A stretch of 64,000 nucleotides of DNA from Chlorobiota bacterium (GTDB lineage: Bacteria; Bacteroidota; Ignavibacteria; Kapaibacteriales; UBA961): positions 124,001 to 188,000 of the forward strand of contig BJGZ01000003.1 in assembly GCA_014191195.1 (NCBI GenBank). The letters run 5' to 3'. The number at the start of each line of letters is the position of its first letter. Within the stretch, counting starts at the first letter, position 1. The translations under genes and the position numbers were made by a program. The notes below the pieces were generated by a model. It did not search any database. It saw only the letters and a program-made list of their open reading frames with translations, and had not been told where the DNA came from. Below are positions 8,334 through 16,310 of this stretch, piece after piece.

Positions 8334-10232
8334 TTATTGTTCCAAATATGTATAACCGTATAGTCCTGAACGATAAATTGTTAAGAACTCCTTACCTTCT
8401 GAAACACTAATTCTACCATCTTTGACAGAATTACTTACCCATGTTTCCATTGTTCTTACTAATTTTTTTGCAGAAAATTGGACATAATCTAAGACATCAG
8501 CTACAGATTCACCATCAATGATTTGATCAATACTATAGCCATTACCATCTACAGATACATGAACAGCATTCGTATCTCCAAATAAATTATGGAGATCACC
8601 CAATATTTCTTGATAAGCACCTACCATAAAAACAGCTAAATAGTATGGTTGATTTTCTTTAAAATCATGTAAAGGTAAATTTGAAGTAAAATCCTTTGTA
8701 CCAATAAACTTATCTATTTTCCCATCTGAATCACAGGTAATATCTTGAAGTGTTGCTTCCCGCATAGGCCTTTCGTCTAGTCTATGTATTGGCATAATCG
8801 GAAATAATTGATCTATGGCCCACATATCTGGAAGAGATTGGAAAAGTGAAAAATTGCAGAAATATTTATCTGAAAGTAATTTTCCCAAATTTTTCATCTC
8901 TTCGGGAGGATGTTTCATTTGATTTGCCAAGGTTTGAACTTCTAAAGCAATTGTCCAAAATAATTGCTCTGTTTGGGCTCTTGTATGTAAATCTAACATA
9001 CCCAAATTAAATAGATCTAAGGCTTCTTCCCTATTCTGCTGGGCATCATGCCAAGACTCTATCATTGTTCTGCTTGATAGTCTTTTTAATATTGTTTTTA
9101 ATTCGCACACAATTTCATGATCAGATTCATTTATAACACGATCTTCGGATGATAATTGTGGTATGGTTGTAGTTTCCAGAACATTAAATACAAGAACTGA
9201 ATGATGAGCAGTTAGGGCTCTTCCTGATTCAGTCACGATATTTGGATGAACTAATCCATTCTTATCAGCAGCATCTTTTAGTGTATACAAAGCATCATTT
9301 GCATATTCTTGTATAGAGTAATTGATACTATTTGCTGCAGAAGATCTAGAACCATCATAGTCAACTCCTAAACCACCACCTATATCTACATATTCAATAT
9401 TACAGCCAATCTTTTGTAATTGAACATAAAACTGAGCTACTTCCCTTAAACCAGCCTTAATCTTTCTAATATTTGTTATCTGACTTCCTAAATGGAAATG
9501 AATCAGCTTCACACAATCAAGAATATTTTCAGACTTTGCATAATTAATTGCGTCTAATAATTCACTGGCATTTAATCCAAATTTGCTACCATCGCCACCT
9601 GATTCTTCCCATTTACCACTACCAGATGCAGATAATTTAATCCGTATACCAATATTTGGTCTAACATTTAACCGCTCAGAAACTGTCTTGATAAGTTTTA
9701 ATTCATTGAGTTTTTCAACAACAATAAAAATCTTTTTTCCCATTTTTTGAGCTAATAAGGCTAATTCTACAAAATCTTCATCTTTATAGCCATTGCATAT
9801 AATTAATGCTTCAGGATTATCCATAATAGCAAGAACCGCATGCAATTCCGGTTTTGATCCAGCTTCTAATCCAAGAGAAAAGCGCTTGCCTTGTCTTACT
9901 AGTTCTTCAACAACAGGCCTTTGTTGATTAACCTTGATAGGATATACGCTATAATATCTACCCTTATATCCATATTCTTTGGCTGCATGTTTGAAACAGG
10001 AAGAAATCATCTCTATTCTATCATCAAGAATATCTGGAAATCGTAATAAAAATGGTAATGCAACATCCTTAAGAATAAGCTCATCAACTAAATCTTTTAA
10101 ATCTATTGCTGGGCCATTATCTCTTCTAGGGCTAACAGTAATATTACCTTTGTCATTAATTCCAAAATATTGAATACCCCAACCATTTATATTGTATAGC
10201 TCAATTGCATCTTCTACACGCCATTTTCTCAT
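8334..10232 (-). CDS. speA: Biosynthetic arginine decarboxylase
   Basis: PLP-dependent fold III decarboxylase that converts arginine to agmatine, the first step of the agmatine route to putrescine and spermidine. The PLP-lysine block YPIKVNQQ lies near residue 95; HFHLGSQ and DIGGGLGVDYDG follow in the barrel, and the C-terminal domain carries the conserved GAYQEILGDLHNLFGD segment. Length 632 is typical for SpeA. It is divergent from the Fur-family gene, and an 18-bp palindrome (10269-10286) sits about 37 bp before its start, so metal-dependent or Fur-linked control is possible. speB or aguA partners are not in the window. Confidence 0.95.
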   Translation of the reverse strand: MRKWRVEDAIELYNINGWGIQYFGINDKGNITVSPRRDNGPAIDLKDLVDELILKDVALPFLLRFPDILDDRIEMISSCFKHAAKEYGYKGRYYSVYPIKVNQQRPVVEELVRQGKRFSLGLEAGSKPELHAVLAIMDNPEALIICNGYKDEDFVELALLAQKMGKKIFIVVEKLNELKLIKTVSERLNVRPNIGIRIKLSASGSGKWEESGGDGSKFGLNASELLDAINYAKSENILDCVKLIHFHLGSQITNIRKIKAGLREVAQFYVQLQKIGCNIEYVDIGGGLGVDYDGSRSSAANSINYSIQEYANDALYTLKDAADKNGLVHPNIVTESGRALTAHHSVLVFNVLETTTIPQLSSEDRVINESDHEIVCELKTILKRLSSRTMIESWHDAQQNREEALDLFNLGMLDLHTRAQTEQLFWTIALEVQTLANQMKHPPEEMKNLGKLLSDKYFCNFSLFQSLPDMWAIDQLFPIMPIHRLDERPMREATLQDITCDSDGKIDKFIGTKDFTSNLPLHDFKENQPYYLAVFMVGAYQEILGDLHNLFGDTNAVHVSVDGNGYSIDQIIDGESVADVLDYVQFSAKKLVRTMETWVSNSVKDGRISVSEGKEFLTIYRSGLYGYTYLEQ

Positions 10233-10268
10233 GGCATTATCTCCGAGTATATTGTTATGATAAAGTTG

Positions 10269-10286
10269 AGATGATAATTATCATCT
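10269..10286. promoter_or_regulatory. 18-bp perfect palindrome, candidate Fur-family operator
   Basis: AGATGATAATTATCATCT is its own reverse complement and contains TGATAATTATCA, close to the half-sites of Fur/Zur boxes. It lies 37 bp upstream of speA (minus strand) and about 205 bp upstream of the Fur-family gene (plus strand). The length and perfection make it a better operator candidate than the general AT-rich background. The factor that binds it is unknown. Confidence 0.5.
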
Positions 10287-10422
10287 ATTATGGTACATAC
10301 TTCTTAACAAGTAAGATAAGTTTAATCACAAAAATACAGAGGTTTTATGAATGTAAGCCTTGTTTTTACTATAATTAATAGACATGTAAAATATGCACTC
10401 TGAAAAAAAAAAGTGTATATTG

Positions 10423-10454
10423 ATAAATTGATAGTGTGGAAATTATCAATTTAT
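10423..10454. promoter_or_regulatory. 11-bp inverted repeat immediately upstream of the Fur-family gene
   Basis: The arms ATAAATTGATA (10423-10433) and TATCAATTTAT (10444-10454) are perfect inverted copies separated by 10 bases, ending 37 bp before the fur ATG. The position overlaps where a promoter should lie, so autoregulation is a reasonable inference. The 10-base spacer puts the arms about two helical turns apart centre to centre, as for two dimers or one extended site. Confidence 0.4.
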
Positions 10455-10491
10455 ATCGATATTATTTTCTAAAAACACCATATTCTGATTC

Positions 10492-10965
10492 ATGTCTGCA
10501 CAAATATCCACTAATGCTTCCATTGAATTACTCAAAATTCAATTCGCGGATTTTCTGAAAAAAAAGATGTACCGAAACACGCAAGAACGTTTTTTGGTTT
10601 TAGAAAGATTAGCTGAACTAGACAAACATTTTAGTGCTGACGAACTATATATTATTATTAATTCGACTGGTCTAAAGATTTCTAGAGCTACTATTTATTC
10701 TACATTAGACTTATTAACTAGATGTAATATCATTACAAAACATAGATTTCAAGGAGAAAGTGCCCACTTTGAATTATCATCTAGAAAACCTAATCATGAT
10801 CATTTGATTTGTGTAGAATGTGGCCATATCATTGAATTTAATGAAGAGCAGCTTTATAATATTGGTAAGAATGTTTGTAATAAATTCGATTTTATTCCAA
10901 TGAAATATTCAATGCAAATATTTGGTGTTTGCAAAGACATTAATACTTGTGAATTTAATAAATAG
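10492..10965 (+). CDS. fur: Fur-family metal-responsive transcriptional repressor
   Basis: DNA-binding regulator of the Fur/Zur/PerR family. A winged helix (about residues 25-90) includes ISRATIYSTLDLL, the recognition helix pattern. The dimerisation/metal domain has HFELSS, NHDHLICVECGHIIEF with a C-x2-C zinc site, and a second cysteine pair near the C-terminus spaced C-x5-C instead of the usual C-x2-C. Length 157 fits the family. Which metal or peroxide it senses cannot be told from the sequence. Two palindromes upstream (10269-10286, 10423-10454) suggest autoregulation and joint control with speA. topA follows 31 bp downstream on the same strand. Confidence 0.9.
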   Translation: MSAQISTNASIELLKIQFADFLKKKMYRNTQERFLVLERLAELDKHFSADELYIIINSTGLKISRATIYSTLDLLTRCNIITKHRFQGESAHFELSSRKPNHDHLICVECGHIIEFNEEQLYNIGKNVCNKFDFIPMKYSMQIFGVCKDINTCEFNK

Positions 10966-10996
10966 ATTATCCGTTTAAAGAATAGGCATATAGAGA

Positions 10997-13366
10997 ATGG
11001 CAAAAAACTTAGTAATTGTAGAATCTCCAGCCAAGGCTAAAACTATTGAAGGTTATTTAGGTAAAGATTTTACAGTAAAAGCTTCCATGGGGCATATTCG
11101 AGATTTAGCCAAAGGGAATGATGCAATCGATGTTCACAATAATTTTCTACCACATTATATAGTCTCTGAAGGTAAAGAACAAGTTGTTCAAGAATTAAAA
11201 AGACTTGTGAAACAATCTGATATCATTTGGCTTGCTACCGATGAAGACAGAGAAGGTGAGGCAATTGCATGGCATCTGTACGAAGAGTTAAATTTATCAA
11301 ATAAAATTACTAAACGCTTTGTTTATCATGAAGTTACTAAAAATGCAATTCTTAAAGCTATTGAAAAACCTAGAGAAATCGACAATAATTTAGTCAATGC
11401 CCAACAGGCTAGACGCATTTTAGATAGATTAGTTGGCTTTGAATTGTCTCCTGTACTATGGAGAAAAGTAAGACCTTCTTTATCTGCAGGCAGGGTACAA
11501 TCTGTTGCTGTTAGGCTTATAGTTGAAAGAGAAAGAGAAATCGTAGACTTTTCTTCATCATCAGCCTTTAAAGTCTCTGGCTTGTTTCTGCCTGAACAAG
11601 ATAATGCAAAGTCATTTATTGCAGAATTACCAAAAAGACTAGAAACTCAACAACAAGCTGAATCCTTTTTAGTTTCTTGTAAAAATGCAAATTTTACTGT
11701 TCACTCTATAGAAACAAAACCAGGTAAAAAGTCGCCAGCACCACCTTTTACTACTTCTACTTTGCAACAAGAAGCAAGCAGAAAATTAGGGCTTTCTATC
11801 GACAGAACAATGAGAATTGCCCAACAATTATATGAAGCTGGACATATTACATATATGAGAACAGATTCAGTTAATTTATCTGAGTCTGCAATTAGCCTGG
11901 CAATGAATGAAATATCTAATGAATTTGGTAATTCTTATGCTCTGGCTAGACATTACACAAATAAATCTAGTAATGCCCAAGAAGCCCACGAAGCTATACG
12001 TCCTACTGATTTTCATAAACATGCAATTGATTCTGGAAAAGATGAACAAAGACTCTATGAACTTATTTGGAAAAGAGCAATAGCATCTCAAATGGCAGAT
12101 GCGCAATTGGAAAAAACTACAGCATCAATACTCATTTCTACAAATAATGAATTTCTTATAGCAACGGGTGAAGTAATACGTTTTGAAGGCTATCTGAAAG
12201 TGTATACAGAATCTCATGATGATGATCTAGAACAAGAAGATTCAAAAAGATTGCCTGCCATGAATAAAGGTGATAGTCTCACAAATGAGTATTTACAAGC
12301 CATTCAGCGATTTCAGAAGCCTGCACCTAGATATACTGAAGCTAGCCTTGTTAAAAAGTTAGAAGAGCTTGGCATTGGCCGTCCTAGTACCTATGCCCCT
12401 ACAATCTCTACCATTCAAAAAAGAGATTATGTTGTTAAGGAAAATCGAGATGGTAATAAAAGAGATTTCACTACATTGATGTTAGTAGAGAATATTCTTT
12501 CTACCGACATAAAATCAGAAAATTATGGTGCTGAGAAATCAAAACTATTCCCTACTGATATTGGCATGGTAGTAAATGATTTTTTAGTAGAGCATTTTGG
12601 CAATATTGTAGATTTCAATTTTACTGCAAGTGTTGAAGAGCAATTTGATGAAATTGCTAGAGGCGAATGTGAATGGACTTCAATGTTAGAAGGTTTTTAC
12701 AAACCATTTCATTCAGAAGTTGAAAAAGCATTATCAGGTACTTCAAAAAGAGCAAATACATCTAGATTATTGGGTATAGATCCTATTTCTGATTTACAAG
12801 TGTATGCAACTATTACTCGATTTGGTTCTGCTGCTCAAATTGGAGAATCTGGAGGTGATATCCCTCCCAAATTTGCAAGTTTAAAAGCTAATCAATCAAT
12901 TAGTACAATTACTTTAGAAGAAGCTCTTGCATTATTTAAATTACCAAGATCACTTGGACTTTTTGAAGAGATGGAAATTAAAGTAGGTATTGGAAAATTT
13001 GGTCCATATCTTGTTCATAATAAAATATTTACATCTATTAAACCAGATGATGATCCGTATACAATTGAATTAGATCGTGCTATTGAATTAATACAAATTA
13101 AAAGACAAGATATTGCTTCTAGATTGCTAAAAGAATTTCCAAGCCATCCCGAGATTAAAGTGGTAAATGGTCGCTTTGGGCCTTATATTACTATCGGTAA
13201 ACAAAATGTAAAAATGCCTAAAGGAACAGACCCTTTGTCTGTTTCTATAGAACAAGCTTTACAATGGGGTGCTGAGCAAGAAAAACCCAATAAAACCAGC
13301 AATACTAAAGGGAAAAAAGTAGTTTCAAAAAGAAGCACAGCAAAAAAGTCAACCAAAAAGTCTTAG
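10997..13366 (+). CDS. topA: DNA topoisomerase I
   Basis: Type IA topoisomerase that relaxes negative supercoils through a 5'-phosphotyrosine intermediate. A TOPRIM domain at the N-terminus (VESPAKAKTIEGYLG; the DEDREGEAIAWH acidic motif) is followed by the active-site Tyr in YMRTDSVNLS (about residue 286) and EAHEAIRPT. Instead of C4 zinc fingers, the C-terminus carries topo-C-type repeats (GIGKFGPYLVHN and NGRFGPYITIG) and a lysine-rich tail, an arrangement common in Bacteroidota. Length 789. It converges on the DprE1-like gene with a 4-base overlap of the coding ends. Confidence 0.97.
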   Translation: MAKNLVIVESPAKAKTIEGYLGKDFTVKASMGHIRDLAKGNDAIDVHNNFLPHYIVSEGKEQVVQELKRLVKQSDIIWLATDEDREGEAIAWHLYEELNLSNKITKRFVYHEVTKNAILKAIEKPREIDNNLVNAQQARRILDRLVGFELSPVLWRKVRPSLSAGRVQSVAVRLIVEREREIVDFSSSSAFKVSGLFLPEQDNAKSFIAELPKRLETQQQAESFLVSCKNANFTVHSIETKPGKKSPAPPFTTSTLQQEASRKLGLSIDRTMRIAQQLYEAGHITYMRTDSVNLSESAISLAMNEISNEFGNSYALARHYTNKSSNAQEAHEAIRPTDFHKHAIDSGKDEQRLYELIWKRAIASQMADAQLEKTTASILISTNNEFLIATGEVIRFEGYLKVYTESHDDDLEQEDSKRLPAMNKGDSLTNEYLQAIQRFQKPAPRYTEASLVKKLEELGIGRPSTYAPTISTIQKRDYVVKENRDGNKRDFTTLMLVENILSTDIKSENYGAEKSKLFPTDIGMVVNDFLVEHFGNIVDFNFTASVEEQFDEIARGECEWTSMLEGFYKPFHSEVEKALSGTSKRANTSRLLGIDPISDLQVYATITRFGSAAQIGESGGDIPPKFASLKANQSISTITLEEALALFKLPRSLGLFEEMEIKVGIGKFGPYLVHNKIFTSIKPDDDPYTIELDRAIELIQIKRQDIASRLLKEFPSHPEIKVVNGRFGPYITIGKQNVKMPKGTDPLSVSIEQALQWGAEQEKPNKTSNTKGKKVVSKRSTAKKSTKKS

Positions 13367-14694
13367 GCTAATACCCTTCTTATAAAGGAAGAACTTATGC
13401 ATGGGTCTTTATATTGCATAAACCTTTCCCAGTTGGGATAGTATTGTCTAAAGTGTTTTCCACTCATTCTGGCATCTTTTGCAGGATATACTCTTCCTTT
13501 TGCTTCAGCGGTAATACTATCAAAAGCATCCAATAATGTTGCTGTCTTATCTCCATGCCATGGGAAATCCATTGCTAATGTGATTCCTGGTTTAGGAAAA
13601 GACATCATACCTCTTGATTCAATACTTCCGAACGTTTTTAATACTACTAAAAATGATCCCTCACCTGATTTTTTTATGAGAGATAATATATCATTTATTG
13701 GTTCTATTCCAGATTCAAATGGAATAATATTTTGATATTGAACAAATCCTCTTTTTCCATACATTCTATTCCATTTGTGAATAGCATCTAATGGATAAAA
13801 AAATGGTTCATAATGTTGAATACTTGATTTCGCTTTATGCAATTGTTTATGATAATACAATGCATTAAATGCTTTAATTGTAAGGGTATTAAGTAATAAT
13901 CCTGGAGCATCAAATGGAAAAGTAATGCTTTTGGGTGCAGCAATATTATTATCCGAATAGGATTGATCTGCAGATGTTCCAGCAGTAAATAATCCTTTTA
14001 TATTAGAGGCTGAACCTGAATAACAATCAAACCAAGACACAGAGTATTCTTTTTGCATACCCAATGTTTCTGATAAATCAAGAAATTCATCAATTCCCTT
14101 AAATTTTATACTATCAACATTGATATATGGATTATCAATTTTTTTCAATGTAAAACATGCTTTTGTAATGATACCGGTTAACCCTAAACCTCCAATCGTT
14201 GCCTTATATAATTCTTGATTCATATCTTGTGAGCAATAAAGCTCTTGTTCATAATCACTTCTTAATAAATAAAACCATTGGACATGATTGCCAAAGTTTC
14301 CTGCAGAACTATGATTTTTACCATGTATATCATTGGCAATTGCTCCGCCAACAGTAATAAATCTAGTGCCTGGTGTTACAGGTAGAAACCATCCTTTAGG
14401 AACAATTAACTGCAGAATTTCATCAAAAGTACATCCTGATTCACACTCAATGTTCCCATTGATTGCATCGAAAGATATTACATTGTTTAGGGATTTTGTA
14501 ACCAATAATGAATGATCATTATTTAGACAGCTATCTCCATAACTTCTTCCCATTCCATATGGTAATAATGAATCATCCTTTTTTAATTCTTTAAATGCAA
14601 GCAATGTTTCATCATGCCATTTTGGATATATTATTCCACTTGGTGTAGATTTTGGATAAGATCCGAATGATGAATAATTCATTTTGTATATCAC
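13363..14694 (-). CDS. DprE1-like FAD-dependent prenylphosphoryl-ribose 2'-oxidase
   Basis: FAD-linked oxidoreductase of the PCMH/VAO fold that closely resembles mycobacterial DprE1, which oxidises decaprenylphosphoryl-ribose to the 2-keto form. Shared blocks include GMGRSYGD (47-54), TPGTRFITVGGAIANDIHGKNH (from about 108), SAGNFGNHV, FYPLDAIHKWNRMYG and YPAKDAR, with the conserved lysine at 406. The residue matching Mycobacterium Cys387 is Ala374, in ITLAMDFP. Its start overlaps the stop of the HAD-UbiA fusion gene by 4 bases, so the two are translationally coupled. The expected reductase partner (DprE2, an SDR protein) is not adjacent. An aldonolactone oxidase role is the main alternative but fits the motifs less well. 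Confidence 0.82.
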   Translation of the reverse strand: MIYKMNYSSFGSYPKSTPSGIIYPKWHDETLLAFKELKKDDSLLPYGMGRSYGDSCLNNDHSLLVTKSLNNVISFDAINGNIECESGCTFDEILQLIVPKGWFLPVTPGTRFITVGGAIANDIHGKNHSSAGNFGNHVQWFYLLRSDYEQELYCSQDMNQELYKATIGGLGLTGIITKACFTLKKIDNPYINVDSIKFKGIDEFLDLSETLGMQKEYSVSWFDCYSGSASNIKGLFTAGTSADQSYSDNNIAAPKSITFPFDAPGLLLNTLTIKAFNALYYHKQLHKAKSSIQHYEPFFYPLDAIHKWNRMYGKRGFVQYQNIIPFESGIEPINDILSLIKKSGEGSFLVVLKTFGSIESRGMMSFPKPGITLAMDFPWHGDKTATLLDAFDSITAEAKGRVYPAKDARMSGKHFRQYYPNWERFMQYKDPCISSSFIRRVLA

Positions 14695-16139
14695 AAAGCA
14701 GCTAATAAAACAACAGCAAGTATCAATGAAAACATGATATAACTAAATGAGTCTTTTGCCATAAAAATAATAGGATCATCATGCATATTTCCCCTATGAG
14801 CAATAAGCCATATTCTTAATAACCATATCATAAATATTGGACATAATATCCATAGTATCAAAGGATTATGATATAATATTTTTACTTCAGTACTATTCAT
14901 GTATAATGCTAGAACAAGAATAGATATCATTGCCGAGGAAATACCAGCGTTTAATAAAATCGATCCATCAGAGGAAGTGTATCCTCTACCGGCAATCTGT
15001 TTATTTTGTTCATCAGCATGTATCAAAACTTCTGTATAGCGTTTTACAAATGCTAAGCTTAAAAAAACAAACATTCCAAAACCTAATAACCATGGACTTA
15101 ACACAACATTATTTGCAATACCACCTGCTATAAGCCTTAATGTATATAAAGCAGCTAAAAGAATGACATCAACAATTGCTATCTTTTTAAAACTGATTGA
15201 ATACAATGTGGTTAATAGTACATAAACAGTTAATAGTACAGTAAACTCTATGGTTAAAGATGTAAAACTTATTAAATAAGCTAAAAGAATCAAAATCGGA
15301 ATGAACAGAAAAGCATGTGGAATAGAAAATGCACCAGAGGCTAATGGCCTATTCTTTTTTCTATGATGTTGTCTATCTGCATCTAAATCCATTAAATCAT
15401 TGTACATATATACAGCTGATGCAGATAAGCTAATACAAAGGAATGCGCACAATGATTGAATAATGACATCATAATTAATAATATGAGCTAGTAAACAAGG
15501 TATAAAAATGAGTGTATTCTTAATCCATTGATAAACTCTAATTTGTTTAATTATAATCGACACATAGTTTGAAAAAGAAGTATTTTTTGATACAATATGA
15601 ACTGTAATACCTGATTTTTCAACTTTGCTTACAAGGCCATGTTCTGGTTTAGCAATGATGGCTCTTCCCGATAAATTCCAAACAGGAATATCTGTATGTG
15701 AATTACCGATATAATCAAATTGCTCAGAATTTGCATACTGAAGTATTGCATCTCTTTTTGAAAAGGAAGAAAGATTTATAGTATCTGAAGAGCTTAAAAC
15801 ATCATCAAAACAATTCAAATAAGAAGATACATTATGGGCTATATCGTATAAAGCAGCTGTACACAAAATAATTGTAGAGCCATTTGCTTTTGCTTGCTTT
15901 ATAGATTTCAAGACATCTTGATTATATGGTAATATAGAAGGATCTAATGAACCAGCATGTGTAAGACAATATTGTTTGAATGCTAGTTTTCCTTGAAAGA
16001 CAGAAAATATGAGACCAGGCAAAAGAAAGGGATTTCTGATTACCTTGATAATTTGCTCCCATAATGTGTCAGAATGGATTAAAGTGCCATCCATATCCAC
16101 AAAAAGTAGCCGTCTAAAAATAATCGTAGAACTTAACAA
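14691..16139 (-). CDS. HAD phosphatase domain fused to UbiA-type prenyl-phosphate phosphoribosyltransferase
   Basis: Residues 1-185 form a HAD hydrolase: DMDGT (15-19) is the nucleophile motif and GNSHTDIPVW (145-154) the acidic metal motif. Residues 195-482 form a UbiA polytopic prenyltransferase with RVYQWIKN (201-208), the Mg-binding N-D-x2-D-x3-D motif (N247 to D255), RPLASG and a second conserved block, KRYTEV. These resemble Rv3806c, which makes decaprenylphosphoryl-5-phosphoribose; a separate phosphatase then removes the 5-phosphate. Fusing both activities and coupling to a DprE1-like oxidase suggests a compact polyprenyl-phosphoryl-pentose pathway (inference). The promoter probably lies in the 170 bp divergent region shared with recN. 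Confidence 0.83.
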   Translation of the reverse strand: MLSSTIIFRRLLFVDMDGTLIHSDTLWEQIIKVIRNPFLLPGLIFSVFQGKLAFKQYCLTHAGSLDPSILPYNQDVLKSIKQAKANGSTIILCTAALYDIAHNVSSYLNCFDDVLSSSDTINLSSFSKRDAILQYANSEQFDYIGNSHTDIPVWNLSGRAIIAKPEHGLVSKVEKSGITVHIVSKNTSFSNYVSIIIKQIRVYQWIKNTLIFIPCLLAHIINYDVIIQSLCAFLCISLSASAVYMYNDLMDLDADRQHHRKKNRPLASGAFSIPHAFLFIPILILLAYLISFTSLTIEFTVLLTVYVLLTTLYSISFKKIAIVDVILLAALYTLRLIAGGIANNVVLSPWLLGFGMFVFLSLAFVKRYTEVLIHADEQNKQIAGRGYTSSDGSILLNAGISSAMISILVLALYMNSTEVKILYHNPLILWILCPIFMIWLLRIWLIAHRGNMHDDPIIFMAKDSFSYIMFSLILAVVLLAAL

Positions 16140-16310
16140 TTGATGGCCTAAATAGAATAGAATACTATGTATATAATCTACAAAAATAATCTAATTTATG
16201 TTTTGATATTACATGATGCAAAAGAATTAAACTGTTCATCAATTTTGTATTTTGCAAACAAGTTATTTTATTGATAATATGAACATTATTTCAATTACAA
16301 CTGCCTTTTC

